From Tetraselmis striata (taxonomy: Eukaryota > Chlorophyta > Chlorodendrophyceae > Chlorodendrales > Chlorodendraceae): 64,000 nt of DNA. The position numbers were made by a program, and so were the translations under genes. Position 1 is the first letter of the stretch, and every line of letters begins with the position of its first letter. Under the pieces are notes generated by a model that worked only from the letters and a program-made list of their open reading frames with translations, was not told the DNA's origin and searched no databases. Shown here in pieces: positions 1 through 9,187 of this stretch. Where the stretch lies: NCBI GenBank assembly GCA_006384855.1, contig VCJN01001809.1, forward strand, positions 62,001 through 126,000. The letters run 5' to 3'.

Positions 1-1616
1 GGGGGGGGGGGGCTCACAGGTAGTTCAGCCCAGTCAGGGCGCTCAGCTGCGGAGGCACCGTGCCGGTCAGCTGACTGTTGAAGAGGTACCTGCAGGGGCA
101 GTGTCGCCGTTATTCCCCACCCCCGCTCACCTCCTCTCCCACCCGACCCAACCGCTCGCTCCTCCACGCCCCCGCTGCAGGTCTGTACGACGACAACGCA
201 GCCAAGCCACTCCCTTCCCGGGTCAGCAAGCAAGGTGGAGAGGGGGGGGGGGGGGGGGGCTCACAGGTAGTTCAGCCTCGTCAGGGCGCTCAGCTGCAGA
301 GGCACTGTGCCGGTCAGCTGATTGTTGTCGAGGAGCCTGCAGGGGCAGTGTCGCCGTTATTCCCCACCCCCCCCGCTCACCCCCTCTCCCACCCAACCCA
401 ACCGCTCGCTGCTCCACGTCCCCGCTGCAGCTCTGTGCGACCACAACGCAGCCAACCAACTCCCTTCCCGGGTCAGCAAGCAAGGGGGGAAGGAGGGAGG
501 GGGGGGGGGGGGGGGGGGGCTCACAGGTAGCCAAGCCCAGTCAGCGTGCTCAGCTGCGGAGGTACCGTGCAGGTCAGCTGATTGTCGTGGAGGCCCCTGC
601 AGGGGCAGTGTCACCGTTATTCCCCACCCCCGCTCACCCCCTGCCCTACCCAACCCAACCGCTCGCTCCTCCACGTCCCCGCTGCAGCTCTGTACGACCA
701 AAACGCAGCCAAGCTACTCCCTTCCCGGGTCAGCAAGCAAGCGGGGGAAGGAGGGGGGGGGGGGGGGGGGGGGGCTCACAGGCCCCACAGCCAAGTCAGC
801 GTGCTCAGCTGCGGAGGCACCGTGCCGGTCAGCTGATTGTCGTCGAGCCTCCTGCAGGGGCAGTGTCACCGTTATTCCCCACCCCCCCGCTCACCCCCTC
901 TCCCACCCAACCCAACCGCTCGCTGCTCCACGTCCCCGCTGCAGCTCTGTGCGACCACACCGCAGCCACGCAACCCCCTTCCCGGGTCAGCAAGCAAGGT
1001 GGAGAGGGGGGAAGGGGGGGGGGGGGGGGGCTCACAGGTCGCTCAGCTCCGTCAGCGTGCTCAGCTGCGGAGGCACCGTGCCATTCAGCTGATTATTGTT
1101 GAGCCACCTGCAGGGGCAGTGTCACCGTTATTCCCCAGCCCTGGTCACCTCCTCTCCCACCCAACCCAACCGCTCGCTCCTCCACGTCCCAGCTGCAGCT
1201 CGGTACGACCACACCGCAGCCAAGCAACCCCCTTCCCGGGTCAGCAAGCTAGAGAAGGGGGGAAGGAGGAGGGGGGGGGGGGGGGGGGCTCACAGGTAGC
1301 CAAGCCCAGTCAGCGTGCTCAGCTGCGGAGGTACCGTGCCGGTCAGCTGATTGTCGTGGAGCCTCCTGCAGGGGCAGTGTCACCGTTAATCCCCACCCCG
1401 CTCACCCCCTCTCCTACCCAACCCAACCGCTCGCTCCTCCACGTCCCAGCTGCAGCTCTGTGCGACCACAACGCAGCCAAGCTACTCCCTTCCCGGGTCA
1501 GCAAGCAAGGCAGGGGGGGGGGGCGGGGGGGCGGGGGGGCTCACAGGTAGTTCAGCCCAGTCAGCGTGCTCAGCTGCGGAGGCACCGTGCCGGTCAGCTG
1601 ATTGCTGTAGAGGCTC
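1..1616 (-). CDS. LRR protein gene, partial (seven tandem one-repeat exons)
   Basis: Read on the minus strand, seven 72-nt exons are visible: 1545-1616, 1294-1365, 1036-1107, 780-851, 525-596, 265-336 and 18-89. Each is preceded by a CTGCAG-type acceptor and followed by GTGAGC. Each encodes one 24-residue plant-type leucine-rich repeat containing QLTGTVPPQLSALTGL or a close variant. Exons of 72 nt keep phase, so the repeats join into a continuous solenoid. Family knowledge: LRRs of this type form curved protein-binding surfaces in receptors and surface proteins. The gene runs off the left edge of the window, and no first exon or signal peptide was found upstream of 1616, so it is partial and perhaps truncated at its 5' end. 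The exon calls are firm; the function is unknown. Confidence 0.8.
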
Positions 1617-1770
1617 CTGCAGGGGCAGTGTCACCGTTATTCCCCGCTCACCCCCTCTCCTACCCAACCCACCCGCTCGCTCCTCCACGTCCCCGCTGCA
1701 GCTCTGTACGGCCACAACGCAGCCAAGCTACCCCCTTCCCGGGTCAGCAAGCAAGGGGGAAGGGGGGAAT
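1..1770. repeat. Tandem array of ~255-bp exon+intron units
   Basis: Seven units start every 247-260 bp. Each holds one LRR exon plus about 180 bp of intron with a run of 8-24 G (C in the gene's sense) next to the splice donor, a GCTCGCTCCTCCACGTCCC block and a CCCTTCCCGGGTCAGCAAG block. Intron sequence is nearly as conserved as exon sequence, which suggests recent unequal crossover or gene conversion. Open frames of 200-330 codons crossing this array on either strand ignore the splice sites and are artefacts. Confidence 0.85.
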
Positions 1771-2640
1771 GGGTCTTGCCATTGTCGCCGTCTCTCAGAT
1801 ACGCAGTGTGTCAACCCACCACGCCACCCACCACCACCACCAACACCACCATCGATTAAGCGTCCTAACCAAGCCCATTCTCGCCCAAATCATACGGGAG
1901 TTCAGAGACTTACACGGAGCTTACTCGGCCCGCCTCGTCGCAGGACACGCCCGCCCAATCCTCACAATGATTGGCGTTGTAGATCCAGGAGGAAATGCTG
2001 CTCCCAGTGGGCGGATCGCTCTGCTGCTCGCGCACCGCCCACAATGCATCCTTCTCTGCTGGGACACGGCACAGTGCGCTGCGGCATTAGACCTAGTACC
2101 AGCACCGCCGAAAGAGCTGGAAAGAGCGGCCCAGGAAAAGAAAAGTCCGCGTGCGGAGGCAGCGACATGATGCGGATGGGGCGACCCCTCCTCCCCCCAC
2201 CCCTTGCCCACCCCCCCCCCCCCCCCCCCCCCCCGCTAGGTTTGAATACGCATTCCAGTAAAGGGACGGTCATGAACCCAGAAACTCGATTTTAATATAA
2301 TGTGATCGCACCAGCTACTGTGAACGGTGCGGTCAAAGAATTGCGAAAAGCAATACGGTGTGTCACATGCAGTGCATCCTGTTGGGGAATGCCCAATGGC
2401 TGAAGAGCACGGAGTGGCGTTTAATGTTTGCCAGCTGACGACAGCTGCGAGTAGGCGAGTGGAGAGGGCACTCTGCATCCATGTAATCTGCTTGGATTGG
2501 TAGGGTTTACAATAACTATAGTCAAACTGTATCACGGAAAGTGACGTGCTCCAGTGAAATCAGCTGCCAGCCCTAAATCTGCCAGGTGACGGAACCAACT
2601 GACTGTACTTGTGAGCTCGCCAGCACCCTGGGTAGACCTT
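1771..2640. other. No recognisable gene
   Basis: Short open frames only. A CCACCACCACCAACACCACC stretch lies near 1830 and a C run of about 25 near 2210-2234. No LRR exon is seen here, so the array's upstream gene part is missing or beyond recognition. Confidence 0.5.
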
Positions 2641-2651
2641 GTTTTATGTAA

Positions 2652-3294
2652 ATGCATGCATGTGACACCGCCTGGCCGCCTGGCAGTGGGCCAGGGTACG
2701 TGCGGTGGGGACGCCCAGCAGGGCCGCCAGGGGGGGGGGGACTCCATGGAGAAACACCCGATGGATACTCGTCCGATTCTGAGTCGGATAGTAGCGCAAG
2801 ACAACCAAGCCAAGAAGAAGGTGTCAGAAGGCGGTGTCGAAGGTTGTGCGGCGAGTTGCTCCAATGCAGTCCCTACGCGGCCGACCTAGTGAAAAGCGCC
2901 CTGTCGAGGCTTGGTCTGATATTGATGGGGATGGCCATGACGAGGACGGGGGACGAGACCGAGCCGATGGGTCCCCCGCGTTCCTCTTCTACTAGATAAG
3001 ATTATGGGAAGTTGCGGGAAGCGATTGACGAGGCATGGAAATTACCACAAACCCAGCGGCCACATTGCGGTGCCCCACAGTTTAAGTGGGACGGCCAGCT
3101 AGACAAGAATGTATAAGAACCCGTGCCGAACGACGCTTTCTTCTGGGCCTTGTGTGGAAGTTTGGGCTCTGGTAAGACTTTGCTGATGGTCCACCTCATG
3201 GGAAACCCGGATTGCTATCGGAAGGTGTTTCTCCACGAAAGTATTCTCACAATATTGTGGGTTACCATAGTAAGCCCACATGATTCCGCGTAAA
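2652..3294 (+). pseudogene. Packaging-ATPase remnant, polinton-like virus/virophage type
   Basis: From 3001 to 3294 one frame reads open except for a single TAA near 3113. It starts DYGKLREAIDEAWKLP. After the stop comes CGSLGSGKTLLM (near 3160-3195), a Walker A loop with the GSGKT core, then a NPDCYRKVF stretch and VSPHDS before a stop at 3292. The pattern of Walker A, then YRKVF, then a hydrophobic strand ending in SP matches FtsK/HerA-like (A32) packaging ATPases of polinton-like viruses and virophages, which pump DNA into capsids. An acidic, serine-rich open stretch (2745-2900) in a neighbouring frame may be its N-terminal part. The internal stop, lost frame and missing Walker B region mark it as an inactive endogenous fragment. 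The family call is inference from motif pattern. Confidence 0.5.
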
Positions 3295-3621
3295 TCATTG
3301 CCTTTTGTACCCGGTCGTGCTTCCAATGGGCGGCTTAGTCAACCCCCCCCCCCCCTCCTTGTCTATTCATTTTCCGCTCGCAAGCCAAAGCCCGTTGAGG
3401 TCTCTCGTAAGAACCGCTGCCGCCAGATCGTCTCACCGGGGTCTTACACACCTCACGCATTCCGACGTGGCTACAAGGACGGCGACACGTTTTCAGTTGA
3501 TTACCTGTCCGACAGCAACAAGGGGTTCGGCTACGCAAACTCCCTTCAGGCGTTCAACGGCGGGCCCGGCGGGCGCGGGCCGGTGTCCTCAAAGGGAATC
3601 AAGCGTACGTACGGGGCGTAA
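3280..3621 (+). CDS. Unrecognised 113-codon ORF beside the ATPase remnant
   Basis: Open frame ending at 3621. The first third contains a proline run from a C tract. The second half (SPGSYTPHAFRRGYKDGDTF onward, ending GIKRTYGA) looks more like real protein: balanced composition, glycine-rich near the end. I do not recognise it. It overlaps the end of the ATPase remnant by 15 bases in another frame. It could be the next gene of the same viral insertion or a chance ORF. Confidence 0.25.
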   Translation: MIPRKSLPFVPGRASNGRLSQPPPPLLVYSFSARKPKPVEVSRKNRCRQIVSPGSYTPHAFRRGYKDGDTFSVDYLSDSNKGFGYANSLQAFNGGPGGRGPVSSKGIKRTYGA

Positions 3622-5230
3622 CACGGGGTATGGGGTATCTTAGCTTCGACGTGGGGTATCGATTGCCCATTCCACGAGTCAGCCTGGGTGGCAGACCAGC
3701 ATATCAGCCTGTACTTCTATCGTTCTGTGTGTGTGTCATAGAAACAGTAGTTCTTGCAGCATTTCATGGCAAGGTTGACACATATTTGTTTTCAATTTGC
3801 TCAACTGAGCAGCTAAATACTTCAATCCGCCGGTGGATACCGTCAGAAGGGACATATACATGATATATGAACAAAGTAAGATGGGTTCCAACGCGGAATA
3901 CGTGCCGCTATGATGGGTATGTGTGAAAACGTGACAAGAGAAGGTGTGTGTGTATGCGTTTTCCGGCACACTGCAGCACGCCCTTCAGTCCACATAGCCA
4001 ATGTAGCTTTGGACTTCGGACTTTTTCCAACGATATTGTGTGTGACATCAGTTTGATCTATGTATGTCAGCGAGTCAGGGATGGCATGTGCTGGCTGTGA
4101 TTTTCCTCTTATGGCAACAATCACGCTGTAAAGTATGGGTGCCGTGCTCACATAAACTATCCATCCGACGAAGTAAGTGATGGCTAGGATTCACCCTCCT
4201 GATAAGATTGCATGTTTGAGTAGTGGCACAGAGTTGGGCGGTAGTGATGCATTGTCGGGAATTAGAACCGGGCTGTGGTACGAACCTGGGGGCCGGCGGA
4301 AACTACGCTCGGAGTCGGACGACATCGGCACATATGTGTTCGACAACCCCTCACGCCAACGGCCATATATCGTCGCCAATACCGTTCGTTTTCTACACGG
4401 GTTTGTTGCAACAACTCGATATGGTCGTTGGCTAGCCGGTCTGTTGCGGGGTTCCGGGATCGGCCAACCGTGCTGCCCGCAGGACTGTTCCCGCTATCTG
4501 GCGGTGGAGTGATGTACTTTAAACCCATTGCTAGGTTCCAACGGTGGGGGGCCTACGTCCCTAGGTGGGTGATAGTGCGTGAGCTACAACACCACTAAGG
4601 TCAGCTGCGACCCTGGTCGAGGCTGTGCTGCCGGGGAGCTTACCCGTCAGGCACGCGACTGGCACGAAGTGCCACAAGGACGGCAGCAGGAGGGCCAGCA
4701 GCAGGATGAGCCCGGAGTTGATTCGCGGCGCGGCCTCGAACGCTCGTCGACGGCGGCCACGGGGCGGGTCCGCCGACGCCCGCCCACCGCTGCAGTCGCC
4801 GCCCGTGGATGAGTCGCCTCCCCGTGGACCGTGCCAGCAAAGGCGGGCCGCCTCCGCCGCCGCTGGATTCGTCGAGGAGCGGCGACGCGGCCGCCGGTAA
4901 GTAGCTCCTGCCTTGTTCACATGTGCATGCGCGGTAGCATCACTGCTGCGCCCGTGTTTGGCGGCAGGGAGGCGGCAGCGGGGCCCTGCACACAGAGCTC
5001 GCTGGGCGCAAAGGGGGACGACATCACGCGCAGCGCTGCCCATGTTGGGCGGCAAGGTTGCAATGAGACGGGCAGGCGAAGGTATATGATGAGGCTCGGG
5101 AGCAGGGTGTGTGCGGGTGTGTGTTGGCGGGGGGGGTGGGGGGGGCGATGGCGCGGCGGGCGGACGTGAATTCGTGTTCGTGATCGTCCCGCCACCAGTA
5201 TTAAACCACAATACCGCATTTAAAAGGGGA
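3622..5230. other. Intergenic; no supported gene
   Basis: Only short, mutually overlapping frames. The GC-rich part 4580-5200 gives alanine/arginine/proline-rich translations on both strands, typical of GC-rich non-coding sequence. A CCGGTAAGTAG donor-like site at about 4893 has no convincing exon attached. Confidence 0.4.
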
Positions 5231-5623
5231 CCCCAACGGCAGGGGTTTCAGGGTGTTTCTTGGAGAACGCATTCTACACGACTTAAATTACGCTTATCTA
5301 AATTATCTACATCTTGGAAGATACGGGACTTTTCCCGGAACCAGAATAATCCGGGGGGCGAACGGGGGCCGAAGAAGGGGCGAAGAGGGGCGAAGCGAGA
5401 AGGCGGAGAGGGGATTTAATCGGTTGTACTGTGCGTCTGTACTTGTGCGGTATTGGTACAGTACCGCGGTAGTAGTCCAATACCTGTAGTATTAGTACTC
5501 CAGTACCTTGTAGTATTAGTAGTCTTTTGCTGGCAACCTTTCACAGTTGACGTTAGTTCTGTTTGTAGTGCGCTTTTGTGAAAGCCCTTATGTAATTAAA
5601 AAATTGTAGTATTAGTAGTCGTA
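5231..5623. repeat. Low-complexity GTA-rich stretch and relic of a dispersed retroelement end
   Basis: Positions 5430-5625 are rich in GTAGTATTAGTA-type repeats. Positions 5522-5590 (CTTTTGCTGGCAACCTTTCA onward) resemble 39416-39485 next to the tyrosine-recombinase elements, so this is probably the leftover end of that dispersed family. Confidence 0.45.
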
Positions 5624-5628
5624 GTGAT
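5624..5628. other. Target-site duplication of the copia element (left)
   Basis: GTGAT immediately before the 5' LTR, repeated immediately after the 3' LTR at 21784-21788. Five bp is the usual copia duplication, so the element still sits at its original insertion site. Confidence 0.88.
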
Positions 5629-6132
5629 TGTTGGACCCAGGGTACCCCGGTACCCTGAATCCGCTTTTTCTCTGTGAAATCCGCATTTTTCCAGTGAACA
5701 ACTGGCTGCCGTACATGTGCCTAATTTAGACCCTATGGCAGAATTACGGCACCCAGTTGTTACCAAAGCATGGCACCTAGGCATCTTTGCCAGTTGGCCT
5801 TCTTAGACGGAGAGGTGTCCGCCCTAATTGACACCTGGCCGGCTGGTATAAATTGCCAGCCTTGGCTCCTTGTAATTCAGTCAACTGCTTTTCCAGAAAT
5901 ATATTCCGACTCACCCTTTCTCTCTCGTGACAGTGCCACTCAGCCCTCACCACGGCGACAGCGACTACCTATCGTCCATCGCCCACGGCTCATAGCAGCC
6001 CTTTGCTTTTCCAGCTTGCACCTTGCTTGCTAGCACTCGACGTGATTCGACGCGTGCACGCCGACTCTCGCCGACTCTTCCCCCATCAGTGACAGTGCCA
6101 CTCGGCCATCACTTCGACAATCCACTCCGACA
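5629..6132 (+). repeat. 5' LTR of the copia element
   Basis: 504 bp from TGTTGGACCC to CTCCGACA. It aligns almost base for base with 21276-21783; differences are small indels and point changes, for example an extra CT in the pyrimidine stretch near 21320. The likely TATA-like promoter is GGCTGGTATAAATTGCC at 5840-5856. The segment just inside the LTR (6133 on, GGTTTTTGGGCCC) is not a primer-binding site I recognise. Confidence 0.92.
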
Positions 6133-6325
6133 GGTTTTTGGGCCCTCTCCTTTGGTTCGACGTCTTGCCCCGTGCTCGACGCCTGCCAGAGGCTTCAACC
6201 TGCGTGTATCTCGACCCTCGACAGCTTTCGACGATCGACGGCGACGTGCGACGAGACTTTTCTTCCCACCCGCCCACCCCTACAATTATATACATCTTCC
6301 AGGATAAGTGCGCCATCCTTCCACC

Positions 6326-7474
6326 ATGTCTACCAGCATCACCGCCGGCATGATGAACACCCCCCTAGCCAATCTGGCTCAGCAGAGTGCGATCAAGCCG
6401 GATCCTGGCGACGCCCCGCCACCGCCTGACTTCCGTGATGATACCAGTTCTGACGACGCCTTCAGCATGGACGAGGCATCAGACAGTGACTCAGGTGACA
6501 TCCAGCATATCAAGCCAGCTGCAGTGAAGCCAACACTAATACTCGACCTCAAGAACGTCCCCATCTGGGATAACACCATCTCTACGCGGGACAACGCTCA
6601 AGCTATCAAGATCGCTCTCGGGAGCGCCGGCTACCTTGACACCACCAAGGGCAAAGGCACCCGTCAGGAACAAATGATCCTTCTGGCAGCCCTTCGCCAC
6701 GCAACGGCGCATTATCCCATGGCAATGGCCATCGTCAACAGCATCAGCATGGACTCCAGGAAGTGTGGATATGCGGCCTGGACGGCCCTGTTTACTGAAC
6801 TCCAGGGCTCAGCCATAGAGGAGCGCAGGCGCTTGGAGGAAGAAATCACAGCAGGCCAGCTCCCGAATGAGCCGGTCCAGGGGTACGTTCGCCGCTGCCG
6901 GAACCTCTGGAATTTGTTGCGCAAGGCACATGGCCAGTGGACATTCGAGTACGTGGCCATCAACTACCTCATCCCAGGACTTCACCCAGCATACGATCAC
7001 ATTGTCGACGCCATCTCGGCAACCAATGGCAACAAAAGGTTGGCAACCATCATAAGTGCCAGACAGAACATGGAGGCGCGCACGCGCACGCGTCTGCAGC
7101 GCGCCCGTTCCCGCACGCCAACCCTCAATTCATGTGACCCCAGGGATCAACTATATGCCACCATGCCCAACATCGTCTGCAGTAGGTGTGACCGTCCAGG
7201 CCATGCTCAGCAGCAGTGTTTGGCTAGGCGCCATGCCAACGGCCTGCGTCTGCTGGGTAACACCGCCCCACCCAGCACCATGAACAACCCTAGCTATGGT
7301 AACTGTCAGCGCGCGCCTGCGGAGCGTCACGTCAACGACAACTATACCCACAACCTGCGCGACGACTACAACCACCAAAACAGGCCCCAGCGGCAGCAAT
7401 ATTGGCCCATCCAGAGCGACAACGACGACCGGCAGCGCCATCACCAGCCATTTTGCTTCGTCTCCCCGGCCTGA
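6326..7474 (+). CDS. gag: Copia Gag with CCHC zinc knuckle
   Basis: The ATG at 6326 lies in a good context (CCACCATG). The frame is open for 382 codons. The middle region (from about residue 75: LDLKNVPIWDNTISTRDNA) has the helical UBN2-like gag character, with W.AL...LQGSAIEERRRLEEEI and a downstream LIPGLHPAYDHIVDAI stretch. A single zinc knuckle CSRCDRPGHAQQQC (CX2CX4HX4C) lies near residue 285, followed by a basic, glutamine-rich tail. Family role: assembles the virus-like particle and packages element RNA. The frame is intact, unlike the pol region downstream, and the stop at 7474 separates it from the methyltransferase-like frame. Copia elements usually make one gag-pol polyprotein, so this stop is either secondary or bypassed. 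Confidence 0.85.
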   Translation: MSTSITAGMMNTPLANLAQQSAIKPDPGDAPPPPDFRDDTSSDDAFSMDEASDSDSGDIQHIKPAAVKPTLILDLKNVPIWDNTISTRDNAQAIKIALGSAGYLDTTKGKGTRQEQMILLAALRHATAHYPMAMAIVNSISMDSRKCGYAAWTALFTELQGSAIEERRRLEEEITAGQLPNEPVQGYVRRCRNLWNLLRKAHGQWTFEYVAINYLIPGLHPAYDHIVDAISATNGNKRLATIISARQNMEARTRTRLQRARSRTPTLNSCDPRDQLYATMPNIVCSRCDRPGHAQQQCLARRHANGLRLLGNTAPPSTMNNPSYGNCQRAPAERHVNDNYTHNLRDDYNHQNRPQRQQYWPIQSDNDDRQRHHQPFCFVSPA

Positions 7475-7552
7475 CATCACCACTACGGACATCACCCGGC
7501 CAACAACGACTCTGACCAGCAGCCGACAGGATGCCAGGAGGCCTACCCGTTA

Positions 7553-8837
7553 ATGGGTGTGTCCTCGTTGGCACCACACCACGGCGGCCTGCCCGTCGTG
7601 CTCACCTTCACCACCACCGCCCCAGGAGGGGCAGCCACCGGAGCGCAGGAGGGGCAGGGCGAGGACGACGAGGACGATGAATTTCATGAATCCTTGCACG
7701 TCCCCTACTCGAACTCTGACGACAACTTCCAGTTCCCGTTCTCACACCCATGGCGTGCGCGCCATTTCCGCTCTCAACCCATTCCCACCCCAATTCAACC
7801 TCTATGCCTCGCTTCACCCGCATTCCCAACCTCAGCGGCACTGGCGGCCCACGACGTTCATACGGGGCAGGGCGCCCTACGTGGAGACCTGCCACCGCCG
7901 CTCCCAATACTCACCGCTGCCCCGCTCCTCCATATGCCAAGCTCTTCTTTGGTAATCGAACATCTCTTCTCGCCCTGCCATGGCCCATCGGCATTTGAGG
8001 TGGAGGCTGTGGTGGAATACGGGTTCTCCATCCACGCATTCATCGGCGCCGACCCATCAACGGAGGCTCGCACTATGTGGCCACATCACCTACAGGTCAT
8101 CAGCAACAAATACCCGGGCCGCCTGCCTCCATCAGCATTTCAGGACTGTCATGACGGGACCCCCATGAACATCAACGACATCACTGTCACGGAGCTGGAG
8201 CGGCTGCGCCCGTTCACCCTCGTCGTGTCAAGCACACCGTTACAACCATGGTCACCCACGGGCTCACGCCTTGACTGGCAGGACCATCGCTCTCGTGCCT
8301 TCGCCTCCGCCATCAATTTCATCCGCTTCTACATGTCTTCTCAGCCCACACCAGTGCGCTATATTGTGCAGACTTTTTAGACGCGCTGGCCTTACCTGAA
8401 GCACTCTCCTCACTTGGCGCATGCAACATCGTGCGCGCGGCGTCCTGCGACTCACCGCGACACCCTTCTGTGGACCATTATCACTCAACCGCAGGACATC
8501 CATAACAGCGTCGACAACGTCGCCGCCATCAAGCTCGCCGACCCCGGCCCCTTCAGTGGCTACAGCATCTACAACCCGGTTGCCGGGCGCACGACCTCGC
8601 CTCTCCCTATGCCGGTCTTTCAGTTCTCCAACGCTGACTATCTGATGGACGAGTTTCAACCCTCGGGCCAGCAGGAGGGACCCCACGCACCGCCACCCAT
8701 GCTGCCATCAGCGGAGCTTGCTTCGGCACAGGAGGGGCCCCCATCTCCACATCACAACGAGCAGCACCCTCCGCACCATCAGGAGGGGGACGCCACGGCA
8801 CTGTCGGCTCCTCACACCAGCACACAGGCACAACTAC
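7553..8837 (+). pseudogene. C5-cytosine DNA methyltransferase domain, decayed, inside the copia element
   Basis: The open frame 7553-8380 carries, in order, a motif-I-like SLVIEHLF with VEYGF and GADPS.EAR (from 7937), then KYPGRLPP, NINDIT, a PFTLVVSS strand, motif-IV-like TPLQPWSPTG (near 8230), then DHRSRAF and YIVQ. Spacing and order fit C5-MTases: motif I, the P-C-Q loop, the G..D.RS..F helix, then Y.VENV. Two frame changes follow. After the stop at about 8378, another frame gives ALSSLGACNIVRAASCDSP, and a third resumes with HRDTLLWTI, matching motif VIII. The catalytic Pro-Cys is Pro-Leu here. From 8640 a low-complexity linker with repeated QEGP leads to the insertion point. Inference: a captured methyltransferase, now inactive. 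Confidence 0.68.
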
Positions 8838-8841
8838 CTTC

Positions 8842-8863
8842 AACAGTAATGCAACCTATTTTG
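8842..8863 (+). repeat. Left terminal inverted repeat of the methyltransferase transposon
   Basis: AACAGTAAT, GC, then AACCTATTTTG. The other end, reverse-complemented, has TT in place of GC and is otherwise identical. It is followed directly by TCCCGAGG, a TTTTGTCCC-type motif that recurs across the element. Confidence 0.88.
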
Positions 8864-9187
8864 TCCCGAGGCACGCGGTGCATTGTGGTTAGGTCTAAAT
8901 TAGGGTTTGGGGGCAGCAGTGGGATTGAAAGCTAATATGAATGCCGGTTGGTTCATTTTGTGCCAAGTCGGGGAAACCAATTCCGTCCAAGCAGGGACAA
9001 ATCAAAAGAGTGAAGGAAACGGGATGGTTACAAGAAGTTTGCGCCATCGGGGGCTGAAACTCTGTCCAAACTGGGACAAAAAGAAGTGCGGGGGCCGTGA
9101 TGGCTACAAGTAGTTTGTGCCGTCCGGGGCTGAAACTCAGTCAAAGCCGGGACATAACATATGAGCGGCTAATTTTGCGGAATTGTA
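8864..9187. other. Left subterminal region with repeated GGGACA motifs
   Basis: No gene. It contains three imperfect direct repeats of about 65 bp (near 8957, 9039 and 9110) with the skeleton TTTGTGCC, GGGGCTGAAACT, GTCCAA, GGGACA. Motifs of the form TGTCCAAACTGGGACAAA are short inverted repeats. These are candidate transposase-binding sites, but no binding data can be inferred from sequence alone. Confidence 0.5.

Noticed and set aside
101..1102. A 333-codon plus-strand ORF over the left array
   Set aside because: It reads antisense through introns and G runs. The coherent signal is the 72-nt LRR exons on the minus strand.
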